The translations under genes and the position numbers were made by a program. The notes below the pieces were generated by a model. It searched no databases, was not told the origin of the DNA, and was given only the letters and a program-made list of their open reading frames with translations. Positions 23,108 to 31,795 of a stretch of 33,364 nucleotides of DNA are shown here, piece by piece (the first letter of the stretch is position 1; each line of letters opens with the position of its first letter). This DNA comes from Bacteroidota bacterium (GTDB lineage Bacteria; Bacteroidota; Bacteroidia; Chitinophagales; Chitinophagaceae), in contig PSRA01000203.1 of the NCBI GenBank assembly GCA_003175695.1, positions 1 through 33,364 of the forward strand. The letters are read 5' to 3'.

Positions 23108-24211
23108 ATGAAAAAAATCCCGCTGGTCGATTTATATGCCCAATATCTTTCTATAAAAGAAGAAATTGATGAAGCGATAGCAAACACCATCAAAAACTCA
23201 AGTTTTATTGGTGGTTCGGTAAAAGAGTTCGAAAATGCTTTCGCTGAATATGCAAACATTCCATATGTGATCGCTTGTGGCAATGGTACAGATTCTATTG
23301 AAATTCTCCTGAAGGCATACGGAATCAAAGAAGGCGATGAAGTCATCGTTCCATCCTGTACCTGGATCTCAACATCAGAGGCTGTAGCCGGTGTCGGTGC
23401 CACACCTGTTTTTGTTGATATCGAGCCCAATTATTTTACTATTGATGTTTCTTTGATTGAAAATGCGATTACAGCAAGAACGCGAGCGATAATTCCGGTT
23501 CACTTGTACGGTCATCCTGCAGATATGCCAGCCATTATGGAGCTGTCGAAAGAACATGGATTAATTGTTATTGAAGATTGTGCGCAGGCGCACGGCGCGT
23601 CGATTGATGGGAAAAAAATTGGCACATTTGGACATGCGGCGAGTTTTAGCTTTTATCCTGGCAAAAATCTGGGGGCTTATGGTGACGCGGGATGCATGGC
23701 CACCGCCGATCCAGCAATAGCTGAAAAAGCCAGAATGATTGCGCACCACGGACAAAAGGGTAAACATAATCACCAAATAGAAGGGAGAAATAGCAGGTTG
23801 GATGGCATCCAGGCGGCAATACTCCTTGCAAAATTGCCCCACCTCGAAAAATGGACCGAGCAAAGAATTGAACATGCTGCATTCTATTATTCATTATTGA
23901 AAGATAGCCAGGTAGAGATTCCAAAAACAAAACCTGGTTATCGTCACGTTTTTCATCTATATGTGGTGAAAGTGAATGAGCGGCAAAATGTCCGCGATAA
24001 ATTATTGTATGCAGGAATTGAAACTGCCATTCATTATCCTTCGCCGCTTCCATTTCTACCTTGTTACGCTAGTCGCGGGTTCAAGCCTGAGCAATTTCCG
24101 GTGGCCGTCGCTAACCAGTCGCATATTCTTTCTATCCCAATGTATCCTGAACTAACAAAAGCCGACCAGTCCGTGGTTGCACGGCATCTTGCCGATAAAG
24201 TATTAGTATGA
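23108..24211 (+). CDS. wbpE: DegT/DnrJ/EryC1 aminotransferase (WbpE/WlbC-like)
   Basis: A 367-residue PLP enzyme of the sugar aminotransferase family. IPLVDLYAQYLSI at the N-terminus, CGNGTDSIEILLKA (57-70), VIEDCAQAHGA with Asp157, and SFYPGKNLGAYGDAGC with the PLP Lys186 are all present. In the WbpB-E pathway it turns the 3-keto group into a 3-amino group with glutamate as donor, and the 2-oxoglutarate released can regenerate NAD on WbpB. It is the last gene of the nucleotide-sugar module and overlaps the next glycosyltransferase gene by 4 bases. Confidence 0.92.
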   Translation: MKKIPLVDLYAQYLSIKEEIDEAIANTIKNSSFIGGSVKEFENAFAEYANIPYVIACGNGTDSIEILLKAYGIKEGDEVIVPSCTWISTSEAVAGVGATPVFVDIEPNYFTIDVSLIENAITARTRAIIPVHLYGHPADMPAIMELSKEHGLIVIEDCAQAHGASIDGKKIGTFGHAASFSFYPGKNLGAYGDAGCMATADPAIAEKARMIAHHGQKGKHNHQIEGRNSRLDGIQAAILLAKLPHLEKWTEQRIEHAAFYYSLLKDSQVEIPKTKPGYRHVFHLYVVKVNERQNVRDKLLYAGIETAIHYPSPLPFLPCYASRGFKPEQFPVAVANQSHILSIPMYPELTKADQSVVARHLADKVLV

Positions 24212-25377
24212 AGATGGAAAATAAAGTGATCTGGATCTTATCGCCCAATCGTTGGGGAAAGATGAAAGTATCCAAGCATCACTACGCATTGACGTTAGCT
24301 GCAAGAAATAATACAGTTTATTTCATTGAACCTCCCTCATTAGAGGAAAAGGGGATCAAAATCACAAACCTTGAAGGAAGCGATAAAATTTTCATTGTAT
24401 CCTATAAGCCCCGGTTTCGGGGAAAGGATTTTCTACCTCGGTTTTTTTACAAATTTCTTTTGCACCGTCAAATTGGCTTTTTTAGAAAAGAAATACCTCA
24501 GAAGCCAGACGTGATCTGGTGCTTTGCACCTTTTGTTTATGAAAATCTTCAATGGTTCAAAGCACCCGTCAATATCTTGCACGTAATGGATTTTGGAGTT
24601 AAAGCGGATCTTCCACCGGAAGCAAAAACTTCTGATGTAATTTTTGGAGTTTCTGCTTCTATTTTGGATTGGCTTCGTCCATCAGGAATTCCACTTTATT
24701 TTCTCAACCATGGATTGGGAAAGGCATTTGCTAAGAAAGCAAATCTCTCACTGAAGTGTGTGGGGCATCAAAAGCATCCCGATCAACATAGATTGAAAGT
24801 AGGATACATCGGAAATTTGTTGATGGAAGCACCTGACAGATCCACTATGATAAGTATTATCAGAAATCATCCTGATATTGATTTCGTTTTTTGGGGTCAA
24901 TATGAAAATGATGGAAGCAACAACCTTGGTAGCTGGTTCCACGGGGATGTGCCTGAGTTTATTAATTTCTTGAAGAACGCCCCTAATGTGATATTGAAAG
25001 GCTCCCAGGAGTCGGAAAAGATTCAGGAAGAGATAGATTCAATTGATATGTTCTGGATTTGCTGGAAAGTTGGAATAAGCAAACTATGGGACGGTTCCAA
25101 TTCTCATAAGATTTTGGAATATTTATCTACAGGCAAGCCGGTGATCGCACATCATATCAAGACATATGAGAACTCGAATTTGTTTTACATGCTTCCAACC
25201 GACTCAAATGAAAATTACGAGGCATTATTTGATGATGTGGTTGAAAAAATAAAGAAAGGGGAAGATCCAAACCTGATCAGGGAGAGAATTGAATATGCAT
25301 TGAATAATACTTACGATAAGCAAGTGGACCGGATAGAAGAGATCCTGAATGGGGTCTGCTCCGAGAATAAGTCATGA
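24208..25377 (+). CDS. GT-B fold glycosyltransferase without E-x7-E motif
   Basis: A 389-residue protein with the outline of a GT-B glycosyltransferase. WILSPNRWGKMKVSKHHYA forms the N-terminal strand and loop, LKVGYIGNLLMEAPD starts the donor domain, and SHKILEYLSTGKPVIAH replaces the usual GT4 E-x7-E region. This S-x-K-x2-E-Y-x-S-T-G-K-P pattern is common in GT4/GT1-like capsule transferases such as the TuaH group. The N-terminus may start at 24208 or two codons later at the second Met. Overlaps of 4 bases on both sides suggest coupled translation. Donor and acceptor unknown. Confidence 0.8.
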   Translation: MKMENKVIWILSPNRWGKMKVSKHHYALTLAARNNTVYFIEPPSLEEKGIKITNLEGSDKIFIVSYKPRFRGKDFLPRFFYKFLLHRQIGFFRKEIPQKPDVIWCFAPFVYENLQWFKAPVNILHVMDFGVKADLPPEAKTSDVIFGVSASILDWLRPSGIPLYFLNHGLGKAFAKKANLSLKCVGHQKHPDQHRLKVGYIGNLLMEAPDRSTMISIIRNHPDIDFVFWGQYENDGSNNLGSWFHGDVPEFINFLKNAPNVILKGSQESEKIQEEIDSIDMFWICWKVGISKLWDGSNSHKILEYLSTGKPVIAHHIKTYENSNLFYMLPTDSNENYEALFDDVVEKIKKGEDPNLIRERIEYALNNTYDKQVDRIEEILNGVCSENKS

Positions 25378-26603
25378 AACCTGCACATATTTTATTTGTT
25401 ACCAGTACAAATTTGTCCACAAATCCCAGGTGTCACAAAGAAATGCAACTGGCCTTGCAAAACGGTTACCGTGTTTCACTTCTTGCATTCACGCTTCCAG
25501 GTTGGAGCAAGAGCTTTGAAACTGGATATGTTGAGGAGTTGGGAATAAATGATACTACGTATTTATCTTCCGGACGAAAGCCTTTCTTTCCGTGGTTCCT
25601 AAGCTCCATTTTAGAGAAAGCATCGAGGTTAACTCATAAGTTTGGTCTCAGATCTGCATCCGTAACGGCGATGGCGCTTTCTAAAAGAGCATGGCTAATT
25701 AATAGATATCTAAAGAAATATAAAGGAAGACCCGATCTCATTATCGCACATAATCCCCCAACTTTTTACCCTGTTGCGCATTTTGCAAAAAAAAACGGCA
25801 TTAAATACGGAATAGATGTGGAGGACTATCATCCTGGTGAAGGAACGGACCGCAACCTTCATCAGTACATGATCTCGTTAATGAAGATGACTTTTCCGGA
25901 TGCAAGCTATATTTCTTTTGCAGCTCCACTTATACAAGAGCAGTCTGTTAAACTTCTTAAGGGGCACCTTCCGGGGGAGAACAATCTTCTTACCATTAAC
26001 AATGTTTTCCCGTCTTCCAACTTTTCACTGCATGGAAAATCAGGTCCAAAAAATAACGGAAAGATTCAATTTGTCTGGTTTTCGCAAAATATAGGTCCAG
26101 GCCGGGGACTTGAGTCCTTATTGCCCGCTATGGATCATTTTGCCAGGAATGTTGAACTTACTTTGATCGGAAATCCTGTTGTTGATTTTATTGAGCGGTG
26201 GACCCAGGATCGGTCATATGTCCACGTAGTTCCTCCTTTGCAGGCTTCAGAACTTTACGGTAGCTTATCTTCCTATGATATAGGCCTGGCTTTGGAAACA
26301 ATTTCTGAAGAAAATAGAAAGTATTGCCTGGCAAATAAGATTTGGGCCTATTTTCAATCAGGCTTGTTTATCCTGGCAAGTAACACGCCTGCCCAGGAAA
26401 AATTCCTTGATGAATTTAAGGATCATGGATTGATTTGTGAGAATAAGGAAGATGCCTATTCAAAGGCAATTGAATGGATCGTAGGTCATATTGTAGATAT
26501 CAGGAATCAGAAAAACAAGAGATTTGAAGAGGCCAGATCAACCGGGTGGGAGAATGAAAGAAAAAAGCTGGATTCTAAATGGAGGGATGTGCTGGCAAAT
26601 TGA
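25374..26603 (+). CDS. GT4-like glycosyltransferase
   Basis: A 409-residue GT-B-type protein. HILFVTSTNLSTNPRCHKEM opens the N-terminal domain, LIIAHNPPTFYPVAHFAKKNG and YGIDVEDYHPGE follow, and the donor domain shows IQFVWFSQNIGPGRGLESLL and CLANKIWAYFQSGLFILASN. The N-terminal HNPPTFY and DVEDYHPGE pattern recurs in a class of GT4-like proteins from Bacteroidota glycan loci. There is no classical E-x7-E. It overlaps the preceding gene by 4 bases. Substrates unknown. Confidence 0.8.
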   Translation: MKPAHILFVTSTNLSTNPRCHKEMQLALQNGYRVSLLAFTLPGWSKSFETGYVEELGINDTTYLSSGRKPFFPWFLSSILEKASRLTHKFGLRSASVTAMALSKRAWLINRYLKKYKGRPDLIIAHNPPTFYPVAHFAKKNGIKYGIDVEDYHPGEGTDRNLHQYMISLMKMTFPDASYISFAAPLIQEQSVKLLKGHLPGENNLLTINNVFPSSNFSLHGKSGPKNNGKIQFVWFSQNIGPGRGLESLLPAMDHFARNVELTLIGNPVVDFIERWTQDRSYVHVVPPLQASELYGSLSSYDIGLALETISEENRKYCLANKIWAYFQSGLFILASNTPAQEKFLDEFKDHGLICENKEDAYSKAIEWIVGHIVDIRNQKNKRFEEARSTGWENERKKLDSKWRDVLAN

Positions 26604-27901
26604 AAAATCTGCTGATTATAACTCCCCATTTTCCGCCAGTCAATTCCGCCGATATGCATCGCGTCAGGCAAAGCCTTCCTTATTACCGGGAATTTGGCTG
26701 GAATCCTGTCATCATAACTGTAGATCCTAAGCATATAGAATCCTACAATATTGATCCACTATTGTCACTGACAATACCACCTGATATCAGGGTTTACAAA
26801 GTCGGAGCTTTGCCCGTTAAAACAACCAGGAAATTTGGATTGGGTAGTCTCTCCATGCGGGCCTACTTTCAGGTTCAAAAAAAAGGAAACGAACTCCTGA
26901 GAAAGGAGCATTTTGACCTCGTTTTTTTTTCGACGACCGCTTTTCACGTAATGGCAATCGGACCCGGATGGAAAAAAAAATATGGAGTTCCTTTCATTTT
27001 GGATATTCAGGACCCATGGCGAAATGATTTCTATTTATCAAAACCTGCCTCTGAGCGGCCGCCTAAATTTTTCATCAGTTACCAGATTGATAAAAAAATG
27101 GAAAGCTCTACAGTGCCAAAGGCGGACGGGATTATGAGCGTGTCCAGCGCATATTGCGACACATTTAAGGAGCGATATAATCTACCGCAAGCGAAATGCA
27201 AGGTTATTCCTTTTGGCGCTTCCAATTATGATTTTGAGATTATGCGGGATCATGTCCAGCAAAGCTCAGTGAAACTTAAAGAAGATAAAATTAACCTCGT
27301 TTATATCGGAAGGGGAGGCCATGATATGAAAACTTCCTTACAGATTATCTTTAATGCGTTCAGGAAGGGCCTACAGGAAGAACCTGCTCTTTTTTCTCAA
27401 GCTCATTTTTCATTTATTGGTACCAGTTATGCATTGCCAGGACAGGGACAGAAAACAATAGAACCTTTGGCTGAAGAGATGGGTATCAAAGATTATGTAA
27501 CTGAAATGACGGACCGAATTCCATATTTTGAGACATTGTATTTGTTGAGGAAGGCAGATATTTTGCTGGTCCCAGGTTCAAATGACAATACGTATACTGC
27601 GTCAAAAATCTATCCATACATATTGGCAGAAAGGCCCCTTTTGGCTCTTTTTCATGAAAACAGCAGCGTGATCAATGTATTGAAAGACGTTGGACTCGAC
27701 ACCTATGTCACGTTTGGCTCACAGACTGACACGACAGAAAAATCAGATGCATTTCACGCTAAAATGAAAAGGATGTTGGCAGGAGGAATGGCCGTCTCAT
27801 TGAATCATGCGGCCTTTGAACCATACACTGCCAGGGCAAGGGCAAAAGAACAAACTGATTTTTTTAACGAAGTGATCCAGGACAAAAAGTTGGACGTATG
27901 A
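26579..27901 (+). CDS. GT-B glycosyltransferase (probable real start TTG at 26600)
   Basis: Up to 440 residues. The fold begins LKNLLIITPHFPPVNSADM, with a typical P-H-F-P-P-x-N glycan transferase loop. The ATG at 26579 adds MEGCAGK in front and overlaps the upstream gene by 25 bases. A TTG at 26600 gives exactly MKNLLIITPHFPP and a 4-base overlap like its neighbours, so it may be the real start. PFILDIQDPWRNDFYLSK and VSVSSAYCDTF-like strands lead to the donor domain (INLVYIGRGGHD, TASKIYPYILAERPLLALF). No E-x7-E. It probably transfers a sugar in this glycan; substrates unknown. Confidence 0.8.
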   Translation: MEGCAGKLKNLLIITPHFPPVNSADMHRVRQSLPYYREFGWNPVIITVDPKHIESYNIDPLLSLTIPPDIRVYKVGALPVKTTRKFGLGSLSMRAYFQVQKKGNELLRKEHFDLVFFSTTAFHVMAIGPGWKKKYGVPFILDIQDPWRNDFYLSKPASERPPKFFISYQIDKKMESSTVPKADGIMSVSSAYCDTFKERYNLPQAKCKVIPFGASNYDFEIMRDHVQQSSVKLKEDKINLVYIGRGGHDMKTSLQIIFNAFRKGLQEEPALFSQAHFSFIGTSYALPGQGQKTIEPLAEEMGIKDYVTEMTDRIPYFETLYLLRKADILLVPGSNDNTYTASKIYPYILAERPLLALFHENSSVINVLKDVGLDTYVTFGSQTDTTEKSDAFHAKMKRMLAGGMAVSLNHAAFEPYTARARAKEQTDFFNEVIQDKKLDV

Positions 27902-28953
27902 AGTGGAATGCAATTCGAGTCAAGTTGCCCAAGCAGATCCAGTCGGTTGAATTGCTGCGCGGTATTGCGTCATCCATGGTTTGTTATTTTCACCTTGCGA
28001 GAGGGAATACAAATTTCCTGGCTGATGACAACTTTGTGAAAAAAATGGCAACCTGGGGCTGGTCAGGAGTACAGATCTTCTTTGTCATTTCCGGATTTGT
28101 CATTCCTTACGCTATGTTCCAAAAGAAATATACGCTAAGGAATTTCTTCACCTTCCTGAAAAAAAGAATCATTCGTATTGAGCCGCCTTATTTGATTTCT
28201 ATTGTTTTGATCATAGTTCTTGCATTCGTATCAACGCTTTCACCTCTTTACAGGGGCGCTCCTTTCCATATAGACTTGCCCAATCTCCTGGGACATATTG
28301 CTTACCTGAATGTATTTACCGGGCAGAAATGGCTCAACGATGTGTATTGGTCTCTGGCCATTGAGTTTCAATACTACCTGCTCATTGCGGTTAGTTATGG
28401 TCTTATCGTTTCAAAAAAAATATACATACGGCAGGGGTTTCTATTCCTATTCCTCCTTTCATCTTTTTGGTTGAAGGACCTGGGTTTTGTGTTTGTATAT
28501 GCAACCTATTTCATATCCGGCATCCTGCTGTTTCAATTGGTTTCCCAATTAATTTCATTCACAGAGTATATCATCTCGACGGTTTGCGTAATTGGGGTGT
28601 TGGAATTTCAACAGGGGACAGTTTTAAGTTTGATTGTAATAGGAACAATTTTGGTCATTTTGTTTGTCAATCGTGTCCCTGCATTTTTCCGCTTTATGGG
28701 AATGATATCCTATTCTCTTTATCTCATTCATGTTCCGATTGGAGGGCGCATCATCAACATCACCGAAGTGAAGACGGGCAACATGATAATAAGGGAACTC
28801 ATGGTCCCGGTCGCCTTTGCCGGTTGCGTTTTAGCCGCATGGATTTATTACCGGCTGTTTGAAAAAAGATTTAAGATGTATTCGAGCTCGATCAAATATG
28901 CAGGATGGGCAACTACTTCTTATGAAGAGAAATCAACTGTTCCTACCACATGA
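27898..28953 (+). CDS. Acyltransferase-3 family membrane O-acyltransferase
   Basis: A 351-residue polytopic protein with about ten hydrophobic helices. IQSVELLRGIASSMVCYFHL at the N-terminus includes His32 and Arg35 (FHLARG) at the end of the first helix, and VQIFFVISGFVI (59-70) is the family's second helix motif. These proteins pass acyl groups (often acetyl) across the inner membrane to surface glycans. It overlaps genes on both sides by 4 bases. The partial gene at the left edge (1-344) belongs to the same family. Length and motifs are complete. Substrate inferred to be the exported polysaccharide. Confidence 0.9.
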   Translation: MKWNAIRVKLPKQIQSVELLRGIASSMVCYFHLARGNTNFLADDNFVKKMATWGWSGVQIFFVISGFVIPYAMFQKKYTLRNFFTFLKKRIIRIEPPYLISIVLIIVLAFVSTLSPLYRGAPFHIDLPNLLGHIAYLNVFTGQKWLNDVYWSLAIEFQYYLLIAVSYGLIVSKKIYIRQGFLFLFLLSSFWLKDLGFVFVYATYFISGILLFQLVSQLISFTEYIISTVCVIGVLEFQQGTVLSLIVIGTILVILFVNRVPAFFRFMGMISYSLYLIHVPIGGRIINITEVKTGNMIIRELMVPVAFAGCVLAAWIYYRLFEKRFKMYSSSIKYAGWATTSYEEKSTVPTT

Positions 28954-29843
28954 AGTCGGCTTTTGATATCATGAAATTCATCTGGAATCACCCGTTAGCT
29001 TCCAAAAGAAGATCATACGCGATCCGGCGGTTTTTTAATTGGCAAATCAGTCAAAGAATTTTTCCTGCACCCGTTATTTTTCCCTTTGTAGAAAATAGCG
29101 TTTTGATTGTGGAAAAAGGTATGACGGGTGCTACAGGAAACATCTACACTGGCTTAATGGATTTCGAAGAAATGTCATTCGTTCTGCATTTGCTGAGAGA
29201 AAATGATTTGTTTGCAGACATTGGCGCGAATATTGGCGTTTTTAGTGTGCTGGCTTCCGTGAATGCAGGCGCGAATACAGTCGCCATAGAACCGGTGCCA
29301 GGAACATTTTCCCGTTTGGTTCGGAATATCCGGGCCAATAATATGAGCGAGAAAATTTGCCCTCGCCAAATAGGCGTAGGCAGTGAGCGGGGAGAAATCC
29401 TGTTTTCTTCAAATCATGATACTATCAATCATGTATTGACAGATTGGGAGATCAAGCAAAATGTACCTTCAGTGAAAGTACATGTGAGCACCATCGATGA
29501 AATATTCAATTCAGAATGCCCATGTCTAATCAAAATGGATGTGGAAGGCTTTGAATGGCCTGCACTCCAGGGTGCAAAAAGAACGATGAGTGATTCAAGG
29601 TTGAAAGCGATTATCATTGAAATCAATGGCAGTGGGTCCAGCTACGGAATTAGTGACGATGAAATTCATTCGTTCCTGCTCAGCCAGGGCCTCACACCAT
29701 ATTCATATGAACCATTTTCGAGAACGTTGACGAGCCTGGACAAGTATGGGCCTACCAACACTATTTATCTTCGGGATCCTGAATGGATAGAGCAGAGAGT
29801 CAGTACCGCCAGAAAATTCGAAATATTCAATTGTAAAATTTAA
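28950..29843 (+). CDS. FkbM-family methyltransferase
   Basis: A 297-residue SAM-dependent methyltransferase. FADIGANIGVFSVLA (88-102) is the SAM loop, VAIEPVPGTFSRLVRN the acidic strand 2, and CLIKMDVEGFEWPALQGA near 193-210 the FkbM signature with its D-V-E-G-F-E core. These are canonical, closer to the family average than the FkbM at 18338. FkbM proteins methylate sugar hydroxyls in antibiotics and glycans. It starts within the acyltransferase stop (4-base overlap) and ends 11 bases before a TTG-started GT4 gene. Its particular sugar is unknown. Confidence 0.9.
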   Translation: MKSAFDIMKFIWNHPLASKRRSYAIRRFFNWQISQRIFPAPVIFPFVENSVLIVEKGMTGATGNIYTGLMDFEEMSFVLHLLRENDLFADIGANIGVFSVLASVNAGANTVAIEPVPGTFSRLVRNIRANNMSEKICPRQIGVGSERGEILFSSNHDTINHVLTDWEIKQNVPSVKVHVSTIDEIFNSECPCLIKMDVEGFEWPALQGAKRTMSDSRLKAIIIEINGSGSSYGISDDEIHSFLLSQGLTPYSYEPFSRTLTSLDKYGPTNTIYLRDPEWIEQRVSTARKFEIFNCKI

Positions 29844-29844
29844 C

Positions 29845-29857
29845 AGGAGAGGCTTTG
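29845..29857 (+). promoter_or_regulatory. Ribosome binding site and TTG start of the GT4 gene at 29855
   Basis: AGGAGAGG at 29845-29852 precedes a TTG at 29855 with 5 bases between AGGAG and the start codon. Translation from TTG gives MKYRLAIVSTHPIQY, the expected beginning of a GT4 fold, and no ATG gives an equally complete N-terminus. Clear Shine-Dalgarno sequences are uncommon in this window. Confidence 0.7.
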
Positions 29858-31039
29858 AAATACAGACTGGCCATTGTTTCCACGCATCCCATTCAATACA
29901 ATGCGCCCTGGTTCAAATTATTGGCGCAGGAACCACTGATAGAACTTAAAGTTTTTTATACCTGGTCGCAGGCAGGTGGTGGCGAAAAATTTGATGCGGG
30001 TTTTAATAAAATGATCGAGTGGGACATTCCTTTGCTGGACGGGTATCATTATGAATTTGTCGAGAACACGGCTAAAGATCCGGGCATTCACCATTTTAAT
30101 GGAATCGATAATCCGGATCTCAATGAAAAAATTACTAACTGGCAAACTAATGCGTTGCTGATTTTTGGATGGAGTTTCAAGAGTCATTTGTCATGCATGC
30201 GTTATTTCAAAAATAAAATTCCCGTTATTTTCAGGGGCGATTCCAACCTGATGGATGAAAGGCCCGGAATCAAAAGAGCAATCCGGAGAATATTTTTGAA
30301 ATGGGTTTACAAGCATGTTGATTTTGCATTTTATGCGGGTACTCAAAACAAACGATATTTTGAGAAGCATGGTCTTGATGAGTCGCAGCTGGTTTTTGTA
30401 CCGCATGCGATCGACAATGACAGATTTATGAATGGGGAGAAAGATCATCAATCAGAAGCTAAAAGATGGAGACATTCCCTGGGCGTTCAAGAAAATGATT
30501 TTTTGATATTATTTGCAGGAAAACTGGAGGAGAAGAAGAATCCTGATTATATGTTGGACCTGGCTGCTGCAATTCCCGAGAAACACGTTAAGTTTTTGAT
30601 TGTTGGCAATGGACCTTTGGAAGAAGAATTGAAAGCCAGGGCGTCTCATGATAACAGGATTTTGTTTGTGGATTTTCAAAACCAGAAATTAATGCCGGTT
30701 GTCTATAGATTAGGGGATGCTTTTATTTTACCTTCCAAAGGACCGGGAGAGTCGTGGGGATTGGCGGTGAATGAAGCAATGTCTTGTGGAAGACCTGTAA
30801 TAGTCTCACAAAGAGCTGGGTGCGCTATCGACCTGGTTGAGAGTGGAAAAAATGGTTTCATCATGGATCCGGAAAATACCAATGGGGCAGTTGAATATTT
30901 GTATTCATTGGTAAAAGACCACAATAAAACCCGGGCTGCCGGATGCGAGTCAATCAAATTAATTGAGGCTTTCTCATATGGAAAGGGCCTGGAAAATATT
31001 TCCGAATTTTTTCAATCGAGATTCGAAATTCAAAACTGA
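29855..31039 (+). CDS. GT4 glycosyltransferase (TTG start)
   Basis: A 394-residue GT-B enzyme. The N-terminus MKYRLAIVSTHPIQYNAPWF starts at a TTG backed by an AGGAGAGG ribosome site. The donor domain has LILFAGKLEEKKNPDYMLDL, then FILPSKGPGESWGLAVNEAM with a complete E-x7-E pair, and CGRPVIVSQRAGCAIDLV. All main GT4 features are there, so it should be active. It follows the FkbM gene after 11 bases. Donor and acceptor are not predictable. Confidence 0.92.
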   Translation: MKYRLAIVSTHPIQYNAPWFKLLAQEPLIELKVFYTWSQAGGGEKFDAGFNKMIEWDIPLLDGYHYEFVENTAKDPGIHHFNGIDNPDLNEKITNWQTNALLIFGWSFKSHLSCMRYFKNKIPVIFRGDSNLMDERPGIKRAIRRIFLKWVYKHVDFAFYAGTQNKRYFEKHGLDESQLVFVPHAIDNDRFMNGEKDHQSEAKRWRHSLGVQENDFLILFAGKLEEKKNPDYMLDLAAAIPEKHVKFLIVGNGPLEEELKARASHDNRILFVDFQNQKLMPVVYRLGDAFILPSKGPGESWGLAVNEAMSCGRPVIVSQRAGCAIDLVESGKNGFIMDPENTNGAVEYLYSLVKDHNKTRAAGCESIKLIEAFSYGKGLENISEFFQSRFEIQN

Positions 31040-31069
31040 AGAATTACCACCAAAGGAAAATTTCTTTTC

Positions 31070-31783
31070 ATGATCAAGGAGCAATACGACGCATGGCATA
31101 AGGAATATGACCCGATCTTCACTGATCCGCTATCTTTCCAATGGTATCAGACTGTTTATAAACTGGTTCCAGATTTGAATTCCGCAAATGTGCTTGAGAT
31201 TGGTTGTGGATCCGGCGCGTTTGCTTCGGTATTGAGCAAGCGATTCCCTGGCATGAAACTAACAGCCATCGACATCTCGAGCCAGGCAATAGAAAAGGCA
31301 AAAGAAAATTATTCTGGCATTGATTTCCAGGTGGGGGATGCGGAGAATTTGCAATTTGACGACTCTTCTTTTGATTTTGTGATTTCCTGCGAAACACTGG
31401 AACATCTCCCACATCCGAAAAGCATGTTGAAGGAAATACACAGGGTTTTGAAGAATTCCGGCAGGTTCATTCTTACAACGGAGAATTATTTCAATGGTAT
31501 GATCCTGCTTTGGATTAAGTCGTGGATTCAAAAAAAGCCTTTCAACTCAGGCTCGGGACTTCAGCCTCATGAGAATTTCTTTACCTTCTTTATGATCAGG
31601 AAGTGGATGCGTTTGCAATCATTCAACCTCACTCACACTGAAAGCAACCACTTTCAGTGGCTACTTTTACCCGGTTTCCGGCCGGACCAACTTTGCACGA
31701 TGGATTTCAAAAATCCTTTCTTAAAGAATTTATTCAAGCCATTCGGGAGGCATTATACTTACTGTGGAGAAAAACTGACCTAG
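31070..31783 (+). CDS. Class I SAM methyltransferase (Methyltransf_11, UbiE-like)
   Basis: A 237-residue soluble protein. VLEIGCGSGAF (about 43-53) is motif I, LTAIDISSQAIEKA motif post-I, FQVGDAENLQFDDSSFDFVIS motif II, and HRVLKNSGRFILTTEN motif III, all in order. These methyltransferases act on many small molecules; in this setting a glycan or nucleotide-sugar target is likely. Homologues are common at the ends of O-antigen operons. Spacing is 30 bases upstream and 12 downstream. No oddities seen. Confidence 0.87.
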   Translation: MIKEQYDAWHKEYDPIFTDPLSFQWYQTVYKLVPDLNSANVLEIGCGSGAFASVLSKRFPGMKLTAIDISSQAIEKAKENYSGIDFQVGDAENLQFDDSSFDFVISCETLEHLPHPKSMLKEIHRVLKNSGRFILTTENYFNGMILLWIKSWIQKKPFNSGSGLQPHENFFTFFMIRKWMRLQSFNLTHTESNHFQWLLLPGFRPDQLCTMDFKNPFLKNLFKPFGRHYTYCGEKLT

Positions 31784-31795
31784 TTAATAATCTTG

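Noticed and set aside
27898-28953. Wzy polymerase or Wzx flippase
   Set aside because: The multi-helix protein has the acyltransferase-3 motifs (FHLARG, FFVISGF) rather than a large periplasmic loop or a MATE-like layout.
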